64,000 bases of DNA from Actinomycetota bacterium (GTDB lineage Bacteria; Actinomycetota; Acidimicrobiia; Acidimicrobiales; Poriferisodalaceae): NCBI GenBank assembly GCA_014238065.1, contig JABABU010000031.1:1-64000 (forward strand). The letters run 5' to 3'. Of the stretch, positions 1 to 8,788 are shown one piece after another; the stretch's first letter is position 1, and every line of letters begins with the position of its first letter. The notes beneath the pieces were generated by a model. The model was not told the origin of the DNA, did not search any database, and saw nothing but the letters and a program-made list of their open reading frames with translations. A program made the position numbers and the translations under genes.

Positions 1-51
1 ATCCCTGATCCCACCGTCGCGAGGATTGTCTTGCCGGTACCGTCTCAGGTA

Positions 52-138
52 GCCCGGGTGGCGGAATTGGCAGACGCAGAGGGCTTAAACCCCTCGGACC
101 CCGTAGGGGTCGTGCGGGTTCGAAACCCGCCCCGGGCA
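52..138 (+). tRNA. tRNA-Leu (anticodon UAA)
   Basis: The acceptor arm GCCCGGG (52-58) pairs perfectly with CCCGGGC (131-137), followed by discriminator A; CCA is not encoded. The anticodon stem GAGGG/CCCTC encloses the loop CTTAAAC, giving anticodon UAA (reads UUA). A long variable arm (GGACCCCGTAGGGGTCGTG) identifies a class II tRNA, and the T arm has GGTTCGAAACC. The A discriminator and long variable arm fit leucine. The sequence just downstream (139-2640) is poor in confident genes, as is common beside tRNA integration sites, but I see no duplicated tRNA 3' end in the window. Confidence 0.97.
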
Positions 139-305
139 CGTTGACCAGGATATTTAGTAGGCCAGCCATTGAGGCTGCCACCAGCTTTTTAGCTCGCAAG
201 GCGACGAGATCTCTCTTGCTCCAGCAGATGCCTCTCAAGGTCGGCCTCGGAGCCTGCAATGGCTCTGATCGACTCGTCCTTGAGGGCTGAGTCTCGAGCG
301 ATAGC

Positions 306-1135
306 TTGCCACTCGGTTGTTGGCTTCAGCTGAGGCTCGGTGAGCACAACGACGTTGGCGGATACCACTTGGAGTTCCGAGGCCTCCCACCAACCTTCGC
401 CCTGCGGCATGTCTTTCATGACAGCTCATACCTCGGGAAATGGGACGGTGGGGAATGGGACGACTCAGCGTCAGATGACCCAAGCGACTTCGACGGTGTG
501 ACGGTTCACTTCAAGAGCGGCATAGCGTCGATCCCTGCGACGGCTGCATCGCCGTCAGGGCCGTGCGAATCCATATGGCTCCTCGATCCGTTCGATAGTT
601 CAGGTCTTGCCGTGGGCGGTCCTGCTATCGACTTCACGAGCGACGTCACCCAGATCCAACTCGCACCTGGACATGTCGAGCTGATCCGCCGCGTGCTCGT
701 CGAGTCAGGCATGGACACCCCTGACCTCGGTCAGTTGATTGCGTTTCAGATCGACCTGGAGAACGACGGTGTCGATGAGGTGCTGTTGTCTTCGAACTCT
801 GGCGCGCTGACTTCTATCGATCGAGGGCTGGCGACCACTCTGTCTGGATCCTTCGAAGGATCCACGAGGGAGCGGTCCACAACGTGTTGCTCCACCTCAA
901 TCTGACAACCGGCAACGAGGGCTTCGACACTGCGCTCGAGATCTATCAAGGACCGGAGGACGTGTTCCTCAATTATGTCTGGTACGTCGATCTACTCGAA
1001 GTCGTCGACCTCAACGGAGACGGTCTCGCCGAACTGCTTTTCGACGGCTACGCCTGGGAAAGCTCAGGGACCAACGTCGTCGACCTCACCATCGACCTCG
1101 CGGAAGCTGTACTCCGCACAGGCTGCGGCGTGTAG
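306..1135 (+). pseudogene. Frameshifted FG-GAP/VCBS-like repeat protein remnant
   Basis: Two open frames overlap in different registers (306-905 and 884-1135). The first carries FQIDLENDGVDEVLL and the second VVDLNGDGLAELLFDGY; both are Asp-rich calcium-loop motifs of the FG-GAP/VCBS beta-propeller type (D-x-(D/N)-x-D-G). Reading the second frame upstream past its nominal GTG gives plausible protein back to about position 800, so one frameshift around 795-830 would restore a single chain of about 275 residues. No signal peptide or good ribosome site is seen at the 5' end (TTG 306), so the N terminus is probably lost too. The product would have been an extracellular or lipoprotein-type propeller; function unknown. 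A sequencing error is an alternative to true decay. Upstream, 139-305 holds no convincing gene. Confidence 0.5.
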
Positions 1136-1432
1136 GCATCTTGGCAAACCAACATCGGCTTCGGCTCGTACGTGACTTTCAGGCCCACCGAGATCACGGA
1201 TCGGCTCTCGATCAAACCACGGCCATGCGTCCGATAGCGCTACGGTCGCGGCCTAGCACTCCGACACACGAGCGCCCCCCACTCACAACGAGCAACAGTT
1301 CGGCCCCGATGCAGTGCCCGAACTCCACGTGAGGGCGAGGTCCGGTCGGAACTCGGGGATCTCGACCGCCGACCACGAACCGTCGCGCCCTCGCAATACC
1401 TGCGTCATCCAGTTCGGTGCCCGTCCCACCAC
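1136..1432. other. Stretch without recognisable gene
   Basis: About 300 bases between the propeller remnant and the end of the deaminase gene. The open frames here are short and of skewed composition (Arg/Ser/Thr-rich), and none resembles a known family. I see no tRNA, strong hairpin or repeat. It is probably eroded sequence belonging to the same decaying patch next to the tRNA. Confidence 0.4.
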
Positions 1433-1936
1433 TTAGGTGTCTTGGCGCTGGTTCCTGCTGAGAAAGTTTGTAACGAGCTTCTGAATGCGACCGTTTGGGT
1501 CACCGTGATAGGTGAGTTCAAGCGGCTGCAGGAGAAGTTCTGCCATTGCTGCGGCATCCAAGCTGCTGATGTAGGCGGCGTCGCCAACATCGCTACGTCT
1601 ACACGCAAAGACGATCTCCCTGACACCAGCGACTGCAGCACTGTGAAGACACATGGCGCATGGTTCCAGCGTTGTGAACAAGGTGGCTCCCGGCGAAAGC
1701 CGACCACTTGCTGCAGCTTTTCGAAGGGCCGAAACCTCGGCGTGCGCAGTCGGATCTGCACCGGCCTCGGCCTCACTCCCGGAAGCAGCAACGACATCTT
1801 GCCCAATGACGACACAAGCACCGTTGGGGAAGTCTCCGGAGCGAGCGGCGGTCTCAGCCGCATCGATGCAGGATCCCATCCAACGATCATGATCGCTCGG
1901 TCTCATGGCCCTGTTGATGTGTCGTTCATGTTCCAT
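1433..1936 (-). CDS. Cytidine/deoxycytidylate deaminase family protein
   Basis: A 167-residue zinc-dependent deaminase of the CMP/dCMP/TadA superfamily. The zinc and proton-shuttle motif HAE (THAEVSAL, about residue 70) and the second zinc motif PCAMC (LEPCAMC, about residue 95) are both intact, so an active hydrolytic deaminase is expected. The substrate is not evident: the length and the HAE...PCxxC spacing suit guanine/cytosine or nucleoside deaminases of the TadA-like group as well as dCMP-type enzymes. It is probably not the essential tRNA deaminase, whose usual PGHAEINAL pattern is absent. A second in-frame ATG lies 30 bases inside (1906) and may be the true start. It is divergent from the small HTH gene at 2029 across 92 bases. 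Confidence 0.85.
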   Translation of the reverse strand: MEHERHINRAMRPSDHDRWMGSCIDAAETAARSGDFPNGACVVIGQDVVAASGSEAEAGADPTAHAEVSALRKAAASGRLSPGATLFTTLEPCAMCLHSAAVAGVREIVFACRRSDVGDAAYISSLDAAAMAELLLQPLELTYHGDPNGRIQKLVTNFLSRNQRQDT

Positions 1937-2028
1937 ATCTGGATCCCTGAGCGGACACTAGGCGAGCTTTCGGGACAAGAAAGGTGGTCTTCCTCAGCGA
2001 GCAGTGACATCGGTCGACCGGTGTTGCC

Positions 2029-2355
2029 ATGTGGCAGAAACTCATCGACGTCGCGCGGGACGCATCAGTGCATCCTCGTGATCTCGTCATCGCCGTCCAC
2101 AAAGGTCGCATTGAAGGTCGGGAGATCAAGGGAGTTGTCTTCGTTCGAACCGACGAAGTAGCCGCTCTCGATCTTGTTCACGTCGACTGGTTCACAGCAT
2201 CAGAGTGGGCGGAACAGACCGGCACCTACTACCGGAACGTTCGCCGACAGATGACAGATGGCGTCCTGGACTCGGTCGATGACGGTCCTCGACGACGGTG
2301 GGTGTTGCCGTCCATGAACAGGCCACCGGCTCGAGTGGGCGCCGACCGGCCGTAG
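2029..2355 (+). CDS. Small protein with two excisionase/MerR-like helix-turn-helix modules
   Basis: A 108-residue protein. Residues 3-45 (LIDVARDASVHPRDLVIAVH...VFVRTDEVAAL) and residues 52-95 (DWFTASEWAEQTGTYYRNVRRQM...RRRWVLPS) each have the shape of the compact winged HTH found in excisionases and MerR-type DNA-binding domains: helix, turn, recognition helix, then a short beta wing with a basic residue. Two such modules in tandem would suit binding to direct repeats. The assignment is by pattern only, without alignment. It lies 2 kb from tRNA-Leu with no integrase seen, so it could be a relic of an integrated element or a stand-alone regulator. The C terminus is Pro/Arg-rich and probably disordered. 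Confidence 0.55.
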   Translation: MWQKLIDVARDASVHPRDLVIAVHKGRIEGREIKGVVFVRTDEVAALDLVHVDWFTASEWAEQTGTYYRNVRRQMTDGVLDSVDDGPRRRWVLPSMNRPPARVGADRP

Positions 2356-2638
2356 TGTCTTCGGAGGAGCACAGCGGTCTGGAGGCCGCGTTCTGCGGGA
2401 GTTCGGGCCTTGCGGGGTGGCAGATGTTGTTGCGGCACAGGGCACGGGCATAGTCCCGAGCTGGGTCTCAACTGGCTGGAATCGGTCTGATGAAGTCGAT
2501 CCCTGCAGGTCGGAAGGAGACGATGGGTCAGAGCGACTTCGTCGGTTCACAGGGTCGGCCTCGTCTCGTGGTCACAACTGCAGCGTGACGAAGGCGCTGA
2601 ACGCATAGCCTCGAACGACACGCGAACTGGGGGCAACT
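2356..2638. other. Intergenic stretch, no gene seen
   Basis: Short open frames on both strands are compositionally biased and resemble nothing known. The segment presumably carries the promoter for the hydrolase that starts at 2639, but no convincing -35/-10 pair can be assigned by eye. Confidence 0.35.
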
Positions 2639-3466
2639 GTGCCATCGATCGATCTGAACTCGACCGAGATCTGGTATTCCGACACCGGAGGCGACGGTGA
2701 GGTCGTGCTGTTCCACCACGGATACACCTCGAGTCACGACATTTGGCAACTGACTCTCGATCGGTTGCCCTCCGGTCGTCGTTACATCACCATGGATGCC
2801 AGGGGAGCCGGCGACTCCGGTCGTCCTGATGACGACTCGTACACCATGGCCAACTATGTGTCAGATGTGCTCGGCGTCGTCGATCATCTGGGTATCGACA
2901 CTTTCAGCTACGTCGGACACAGCATGGGCGGAGCAATCGGGTTCATGCTCGGGATCGAGCATGGTCACCGCCTCGACAAGCTGATTCTCGTTGCACCCAT
3001 ACCCAGCGGAGGAATCACGGGGGTCAATGAGCGCCACGTTGTCGAAGAGGCACTGTGGGCGAACCGCGCCGAGGAACAACTCATCCGGGCGCGTCTGGTC
3101 GGCTCAGCCAGGCCCGAATCGGTCGACGAGACCAGGGTCGAGTCGTCTGTGGCGCGTCTGCTGTCGGTCTCTGCTGGCCACTACCGCCAGTCGTGGGCCG
3201 AGATGGATAGTTTCAACGTCACCGACCGACTCGGCGAGTTGACGACCGAGACCCTGATCGTTGCCGGTGCCGCCGACGGCCTGGCGCAGCCGAATGTGAC
3301 CGACTATCTCCGGCTGCCGAATGCGAGCCTGCACATGTTCAATCGTGTCGGCCACGGGCCGCCGACCGAGGTTCCCGACGAGTTCGCTGATGTCGTCGAC
3401 GACTTCCTCACGAACGGTCTCGTCACGGCCAGGATGTTGCTCGACCGGGTCAACCAGATCGGCTGA
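2639..3466 (+). CDS. Alpha/beta hydrolase
   Basis: A 275-residue alpha/beta-hydrolase-fold protein with GTG start. The oxyanion loop FHHGYTSS lies near residue 25, the nucleophile elbow GHSMGG puts Ser at about 95, the acid AGAADG is near 215, and the catalytic His of VGHGPP is near 240. The fold supports ester, lactone, epoxide or C-C bond hydrolysis; substrate cannot be told from sequence. It is cytoplasmic (no signal peptide). The next gene, an NAD(P)-dependent oxidoreductase of the sugar/cyclitol type, follows on the same strand after 38 bases, so the two and the S9 peptidase behind may be cotranscribed. Confidence 0.85.
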   Translation: MPSIDLNSTEIWYSDTGGDGEVVLFHHGYTSSHDIWQLTLDRLPSGRRYITMDARGAGDSGRPDDDSYTMANYVSDVLGVVDHLGIDTFSYVGHSMGGAIGFMLGIEHGHRLDKLILVAPIPSGGITGVNERHVVEEALWANRAEEQLIRARLVGSARPESVDETRVESSVARLLSVSAGHYRQSWAEMDSFNVTDRLGELTTETLIVAGAADGLAQPNVTDYLRLPNASLHMFNRVGHGPPTEVPDEFADVVDDFLTNGLVTARMLLDRVNQIG

Positions 3467-3504
3467 TCATCGCGGTAGTCGCTCATGGTGGGAAGATCGT
3501 CGGA

Positions 3505-4572
3505 ATGGATCAAGTGAGGTACGGCGTCATCGGCGCCGGTCTGATGGGCAGGGAACACATCGCGAACGTCAACGCCCTTCCCGGCGTTGAGGTGACCGCT
3601 GTGGCCGATCCCCATGAAGCCTCGCGTGACGCCGCCGTCGCAGTGGCTGAATCGACCGTCTCGGTCTTCGCCGACTACCGAGAGATGCTGGATGCCGATG
3701 TGTGCGATGCGTTGGTGGTCGCCACGCCGAACATGACCCATATCGACGTTCTCCGTGACGTGCTGCTGTCAGACGTCGCGGTGCTGGTCGAGAAACCGAT
3801 GTGTACCACCATCGACGATTGTCTCGAAGTCGTCGAACTGTCGGCCAACCGGAATGGCCTCGTGTGGGTGGGCCTCGAGTATCGATACATGGCCCCCGTT
3901 GCTCACCTGCTCGACGAACTCGCGACCGGCGTCGCCGGTCGTCTTCAGATGGTGGCCATTCGCGAGCACCGATTCCCTTTCCTCGAGAAAGTCGGTAACT
4001 GGAACCGCTTGTCGCGAAACACCGGGGGAACTCTGGTCGAGAAGTGCTGCCATTTCTTCGATCTCATGAGTGTGATCGCGGGTGCGAGGCCGATGCGTGT
4101 GATGGCGAGTGGAGGGCAGAACGTGAATCACCTCGAAGAGTCCTACGAGGGTGAGCACAGCGACATTCTCGACAACGCCTATGTGATCGTCGAGTACGAC
4201 AACGGAGTGCGCGGTCTGCTCGATCTGTGCATGTTCGCCGAGGCAACGCACAACCAGGAGGAGATCTCGGTGGTTGGGCACGCGGGCAAGCTCGAAGCGT
4301 TGATTCCGGAGGACATCATCCGCGTAGGTCGACGAGGTGAACATCGGATCGGGCATGTCGAGACACGCGGTGCTTCGTCTTCGAGCGTTCCGTATCAGGG
4401 ACTGCATCATGGCTCGAGCTACATCGAGAACTCGAAGTTCGTCGAAGCGGTTCGTTCCGGCGGTGAGCCCGAAGTCGACGTGATGGACGGCCTCATGTCG
4501 GTCGCGGTGGGAGTGGCTGCGCATCGCAGCATCGAACTCGGTCGACCGGTGTTGATGTCCGAACTGATTTGA
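3505..4572 (+). CDS. Gfo/Idh/MocA family NAD(P)-dependent oxidoreductase
   Basis: 355 residues. The N-terminal Rossmann fold shows GVIGAGLMGREH (residues 7-18), with the usual acidic residue after strand 2 (VADPHE). The family motif EKP (VLVEKPMCTT, about residue 97) supplies the catalytic Lys. The C-terminal alpha/beta domain has the expected EYRYMAP and GGTLVEKCCHFFDL segments, where the His serves as general acid/base in the family. Such enzymes oxidise or reduce sugars, inositols or related polyols, or biliverdin-like compounds; the substrate is not predictable here. It sits between a hydrolase and a peptidase on the same strand, with short gaps that suggest one transcription unit. Confidence 0.88.
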   Translation: MDQVRYGVIGAGLMGREHIANVNALPGVEVTAVADPHEASRDAAVAVAESTVSVFADYREMLDADVCDALVVATPNMTHIDVLRDVLLSDVAVLVEKPMCTTIDDCLEVVELSANRNGLVWVGLEYRYMAPVAHLLDELATGVAGRLQMVAIREHRFPFLEKVGNWNRLSRNTGGTLVEKCCHFFDLMSVIAGARPMRVMASGGQNVNHLEESYEGEHSDILDNAYVIVEYDNGVRGLLDLCMFAEATHNQEEISVVGHAGKLEALIPEDIIRVGRRGEHRIGHVETRGASSSSVPYQGLHHGSSYIENSKFVEAVRSGGEPEVDVMDGLMSVAVGVAAHRSIELGRPVLMSELI

Positions 4573-4615
4573 ATACGCGCCACTCAGTGCCTGATCGTCG
4601 TGAAAGAGTGGCACG

Positions 4616-6523
4616 GTGAAACCCAACGACATTTCGAAGTACTCGACGGTGCACGATCCGCAGGTCCACCCGGACGCCACCCGCATTGCTGTGGTCGTCA
4701 CGAAAGTGAATCTCGAAGACGACGCCTACGACTCGGCCGTGTGGCTCTGGGATGGCTCTTCGATGGTGCCCTTCACACACGGACCAGCCGACGCTTCGCC
4801 GAGATGGTCGCCCGATGGCTCGACACTTGCCTTTATCAGGGGCTCCAGAGTCGAGGGTGACGCGGCGCAGTTGGCGACGATGCCGACCGATGGCGGAGAG
4901 GCCACGGTGATCACCGACTTCGGACTCGGCGTTGCATCGTTCGAGTGGAGACCGGACGGAGCAGGCTTCGTGGTCGTGGCCAAGGAGTGGACCGAGGAGT
5001 GGGCCGACCTCGACCCCGAAGAGCGGGCAAGACGGCCCCGAAGAATAGCCGGACCCGAATGGCGCTTCGATGGCGCAGGCTTCCTCCACGACAAGACCAG
5101 CACCGTCGTCACCCTCGACCGTGATGGAGGCGAGCTGATGCGGCTGAGCGAGGTCGGGCTCAGGACAGGAAGCGCAACATGGAGCCCCGACTGTTCGATG
5201 ATCGCGTTCATCGACCAGATCCATGACAAAGCCGGCCTCGACGGCGCCAATCAGGTGTGGCAGGTGGCGTCCGGCGGCAGCGACCCGACGGCCTTGACAT
5301 CCGTCGGCTCGTGGGATGAGGTCGCGTACGACCCGTCAGGGACGCCTCACGTGCTCGGCACTCCCGATCTGGGGTCGCGACCGACGCCTGATGCGATCTT
5401 CCGGTGCGCCGACGGCACCGTTGCCAAGCTCACGACGTCACTCGACACCGACGTCATCTGGCCTTCGGGAGGACCCCAGTGGCTCGACGACGGCTCGTTG
5501 GTGGTGATGATCGAGGATCGCGGCGCCCAACACGTCGTGCAGGTCAACGCTGACGGGACTCATGTGGTGCTGCTGGACGGGCAGCGTCAGATCACAGGGG
5601 TCTCGTGTTCGGCAGACGGGGCGGTCATCGCGGTGACGGCCACGACACTGACCGATCCTGGGGAGCTTGTCGCCATGCGCAACCGAACCGAGATGACGTT
5701 GAGCTCGTTCAACGCCGCATTCAGAGACGCTGTGCCCGTGTCCGACGCGACGCATCTCACCGTCGAGCGCGACGGCTTCGAGTTCGATGTCTGGGCCTTC
5801 ATCCCCGAGGGCGAAGGTCCGTTCCCCACCATCTTCAATATTCATGGTGGCCCGATGGCGCAGTACGGCTGGGGTTTCTTCGACGAGTTTCAGATCGAAC
5901 TCGGCGCTGGTTATGCAGTTGTGGCCACCAATCCCCGCGGCGCCAGCGGCCGCGGCGACGCATTCATGAAGGGTGAGGTCGGCACCTGGCACATGGAGCA
6001 ACCACCTGATGCCCTCGACTTGCTCGCTGCGCTCGACGGGGCACTCGATGCCTTCCCGGAACTCGACCGTGATCGTCTCGGTGTCATGGGCGGCTCCTAT
6101 GGAGGTCTCATCAGCTCGAAGATCCTGTCGTTCGATCACCGGTTCAAGAGCGCTGTCCCAGAGCGTGGCCTCTACAACTTCGTGTCCTTTTCAGGAACAT
6201 CCGACATCGGTCTGTGGTTTGACTCGATGTTCGTTGGCCAGCGCGACTATGCCAACTGGGAGCCGTTGTGGGAGGCAAGCCCGCTTCGGACCGCCCACCA
6301 GATCACCACGCCGTGCCTCGTGATCCACTCCGATAGCGACTGGCGGTGCCCGGTTGAGCAAGGTGAGCAGCTGTATTCGGTGCTCATCGCGAACGGTGTC
6401 GAGGCCGAGTTCCTGCGGTTTCCAGGAGAAGGTCACGAGCTCTCGCGGTCAGGTGCACCGAAGCACCGGGTCGAGCGCTTCGATGCAGTTCTCGATTGGC
6501 ACGCCAGATTCCTGATGTCGTGA
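4616..6523 (+). CDS. S9 family serine peptidase (acylaminoacyl-peptidase type)
   Basis: 635 residues, GTG start. The first 380 residues contain WD40/PD40-like blades (repeats with SPDG and WSPD patterns), forming the beta-propeller gate of prolyl oligopeptidase relatives. The C-terminal 250 residues are the alpha/beta-hydrolase domain: HGGPMAQYGW (oxyanion side), GGSYGG with the nucleophile Ser near 495, the acid in HSDSDWRCP and the catalytic His in GEGHELS near 607. These enzymes cleave short peptides or N-acylated residues in the cytoplasm. It is convergent with the amidohydrolase gene at 6524 with no intervening base. The adjoining N-acyl-D-amino-acid deacylase-like gene makes a shared role in modified-peptide breakdown plausible (inference). 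Confidence 0.9.
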   Translation: MKPNDISKYSTVHDPQVHPDATRIAVVVTKVNLEDDAYDSAVWLWDGSSMVPFTHGPADASPRWSPDGSTLAFIRGSRVEGDAAQLATMPTDGGEATVITDFGLGVASFEWRPDGAGFVVVAKEWTEEWADLDPEERARRPRRIAGPEWRFDGAGFLHDKTSTVVTLDRDGGELMRLSEVGLRTGSATWSPDCSMIAFIDQIHDKAGLDGANQVWQVASGGSDPTALTSVGSWDEVAYDPSGTPHVLGTPDLGSRPTPDAIFRCADGTVAKLTTSLDTDVIWPSGGPQWLDDGSLVVMIEDRGAQHVVQVNADGTHVVLLDGQRQITGVSCSADGAVIAVTATTLTDPGELVAMRNRTEMTLSSFNAAFRDAVPVSDATHLTVERDGFEFDVWAFIPEGEGPFPTIFNIHGGPMAQYGWGFFDEFQIELGAGYAVVATNPRGASGRGDAFMKGEVGTWHMEQPPDALDLLAALDGALDAFPELDRDRLGVMGGSYGGLISSKILSFDHRFKSAVPERGLYNFVSFSGTSDIGLWFDSMFVGQRDYANWEPLWEASPLRTAHQITTPCLVIHSDSDWRCPVEQGEQLYSVLIANGVEAEFLRFPGEGHELSRSGAPKHRVERFDAVLDWHARFLMS

Positions 6524-8227
6524 TCAGCTCGCCAGCGGGCCCCTCAGCAGCTGCCCTGAAGTGCTGCTCGTTGGCTCTCCGTCCTCGATCAGCACCTCGC
6601 CATTGACCAAGGTGGCCCTGAATCCCGTCGCCGTCTGGCGCAGTCGCCGCGCTCCTCCAGGAAGGTCATAGAGCAGCTCGGGCAGGTTTGGGCTGACGGT
6701 CTCGAGGTCGAACACGTTGATGTCGGCCGCCATCCCCGGCGCTAGCTCACCTCGATCGCCAAATCCCCACGCCCGTGCGGGCAACTGGGTCATTCGATTG
6801 ACCGCCTGTTCGACGGTGAACTCGCCCTTGTCCCTTACCCAGTGGCCGAGCATGTGCGTTTGCAGGGACGAGTCCATGATCTGTGACACGTGGGCCCCGC
6901 TGTCGCTGAACGTCGGAATCGACCTCGGGTGTTGCATCAATTCGAGGACGAGATCCTGATCTTGGTTCGCCGCAGCCTGCATGAAGAACATCTGAAGATC
7001 GGATTCGAGGGCGCAATCGACGAATGCATCCATCTCTGACACGCCTCGTCTCGCCGCGATCTCCTCGATTGACTCGTAAGGAGGCAACCCCGCGGTGACG
7101 GGATAGACCCAGTTCCACACCGGCTTGCGCGCTTCTGCGCCAATGGCGCGTCCGTAGTCGCCGTGTTCGGCTTCGGCCACGAGCTTCTCGCGAAGAGTGG
7201 CATCTCGAAGCGCAGCGCGCTGCTCGTCGAGACTCTGAGCTCGCAGATCGGCCCACAGGGGGAGCTTGTCGAACGGCGTCCGGGTCTGGAACGAGAGGAG
7301 CGCTCCGAACTGACGAGTGTGTACCTGAGCCCACGAGGTTCCTCCGCCGCCATTGATCCTGTCGAGCAGTTCGACGACTGGACGCCAGAGGTGATCTGCA
7401 CTCCCGAACGCGAGCATGCCGTAGGTGAACGGAACTCCCGTCGACACGGCGAGGTCTACGAGCCAGCTGATGTAGTCCTCCCTCTTCGCGGGATCTCTCG
7501 ATCGCAGCTGGAGATCGTGGGCGAGTTCGAAGATGCCGGCGCCCGTCTCGCCCATCGCTCCGACCAGAGCGTTGATCTCGGCTCGCGATGCCATTCTGCT
7601 CGCGACCGGACGATCGTCTGCCGTCTCGTGGTTGCCCGATATCGATGTGGTGAACCCGATGGCGCCGGCTCTGATCGAGTCCTTGACCTGGCCCACCATC
7701 ATCGCGATGTCTGTGTCGTTTGCCTCTTCTTCGAAGGCGCGCTCACCCATCGCCCACGTCCGCAGCGCGCTGTGGCCGACGTAACCCGCGTAGTTGATGC
7801 CCTTTGGTGTCCGTTCGACGAAGTCCAAGTACTCGGGGTAGGTCTCCCAGCTCCAGTCGATGCCGGCCGCCATGGCCTCCGCTGCGATGTCTTCCGCTCT
7901 CTCGAGGTTCCGCACCACGAGTTGGCGCTCTGCGTTGTGTACCGGGGCGAGGGTGAATCCGCAGTTCCCCATGACGGCGGTCGTGACTCCGTGGAAACAC
8001 GAACACTCACCACGCGGGTCCCAGGCGATCTGGGCATCCATGTGCGTGTGAACATCGACGAAGCCGGGGCTCACGATGTGTCCGCTCGCATCGATGGTCC
8101 TTGACGACTCGCCGACATCGGCCCCTATCTCGGTGATGACGCCATCGTCGATCGCCAGATCGCCGTGGCGTGCCGCCGACCCTGTCCCGTCGACGATCGT
8201 GCCGTTCTTGATCACCAGATCGTGCAT
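6524..8227 (-). CDS. N-acyl-D-amino-acid deacylase family amidohydrolase
   Basis: 567 residues, the size of D-aminoacylase/dihydroorotase-type amidohydrolases in this family. The protein opens with the typical beta-sandwich IKNGTIVDGTG. The metal motif VDVHTHMDAQ (HxH) follows near residue 60, then NCGFTLAPV, ELAHDLQ, VHTRQFG, and the late metal Asp region SDSGAHVS near 435. The C terminus returns to the beta-sandwich (GELAPGMAADINVFD). The expected reaction is hydrolysis of N-acyl-D-amino acids or related amides with one or two zinc ions, in the cytoplasm. Its stop codon abuts that of the S9 peptidase, so the two messages converge. Confidence 0.9.
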   Translation of the reverse strand: MHDLVIKNGTIVDGTGSAARHGDLAIDDGVITEIGADVGESSRTIDASGHIVSPGFVDVHTHMDAQIAWDPRGECSCFHGVTTAVMGNCGFTLAPVHNAERQLVVRNLERAEDIAAEAMAAGIDWSWETYPEYLDFVERTPKGINYAGYVGHSALRTWAMGERAFEEEANDTDIAMMVGQVKDSIRAGAIGFTTSISGNHETADDRPVASRMASRAEINALVGAMGETGAGIFELAHDLQLRSRDPAKREDYISWLVDLAVSTGVPFTYGMLAFGSADHLWRPVVELLDRINGGGGTSWAQVHTRQFGALLSFQTRTPFDKLPLWADLRAQSLDEQRAALRDATLREKLVAEAEHGDYGRAIGAEARKPVWNWVYPVTAGLPPYESIEEIAARRGVSEMDAFVDCALESDLQMFFMQAAANQDQDLVLELMQHPRSIPTFSDSGAHVSQIMDSSLQTHMLGHWVRDKGEFTVEQAVNRMTQLPARAWGFGDRGELAPGMAADINVFDLETVSPNLPELLYDLPGGARRLRQTATGFRATLVNGEVLIEDGEPTSSTSGQLLRGPLAS

Positions 8228-8289
8228 CAGTTCCCCCGAACCCCTTGGCCGCTGTGTCAGAAGCCGTCTTCAGGCATGCTAGGTCCCGC

Positions 8290-8655
8290 ATGGATGCCGC
8301 TGTCAGAAGAGCGCTCGAGAACGACTTCACCGTCGACATCACCACATGGGGGCGTGTCTCGGGCAAGCCGCGTCGGATCGAGATCTGGATGCTTCATATC
8401 GGTGGCCGGTTCTTCATCACAGGTACGCCGCGGCCCAGGGATTGGCTAGCGAATCTGAGCGCGAGACCCGACCTCGTCGTTCACCTGAAACAAGCTGTCG
8501 TCGCTGGTCTCGACGCCAGGGCCGAGATCGTCACAGACCACTCGACTCGGCGGCAGGTTCTGGAGAGCGACGACGCCGATTGGTATCGCGGTCAGTGCCC
8601 CTTGGATGAACTGCTCGAGTCAGCCCCGATGGTGGAACTGTTCTTCGAGAACTGA
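8290..8655 (+). CDS. DUF385 family F420H2-dependent reductase-like protein
   Basis: 121 residues from ATG 8290; an upstream in-frame TTG at 8245 would add 15 residues. I prefer the ATG because the family consensus begins shortly before the DITTxGRxSGKPRRIEIW segment, seen here as DITTWGRVSGKPRRIEIWM. The continuing GRFFITGTPRPRDWLANLSARPD and HLK signature is that of the split beta-barrel deazaflavin (F420) nitroreductase/quinone-reductase group. Members use reduced F420 to reduce quinones, nitro compounds or unsaturated substrates, but many are uncharacterised. It is divergent from the amidohydrolase gene. Confidence 0.85.
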   Translation: MDAAVRRALENDFTVDITTWGRVSGKPRRIEIWMLHIGGRFFITGTPRPRDWLANLSARPDLVVHLKQAVVAGLDARAEIVTDHSTRRQVLESDDADWYRGQCPLDELLESAPMVELFFEN

Positions 8656-8788
8656 GTCAGCTCGCGAGGTCCGTGCCGAGGATCGGAAACGGGTCGGTCT
8701 GCTTCGCCATTCTGCAACCACCACTGTGAGCTGCCCGCCCAACAGTGAAGGTAGCTGTTGATAGCGCGAACGCGTCTGCGCTCTGCGG

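Noticed and set aside
189..419. 76-codon minus-strand frame next to the tRNA
   Set aside because: The C-terminal helix-like part is tempting, but there is no ribosome site, no family resemblance, and it overlaps the propeller remnant.
52..2640. Integrated genetic element at tRNA-Leu
   Set aside because: No integrase gene and no second copy of the tRNA 3' end are visible in the window; the gene-poor patch and HTH protein alone are not enough.
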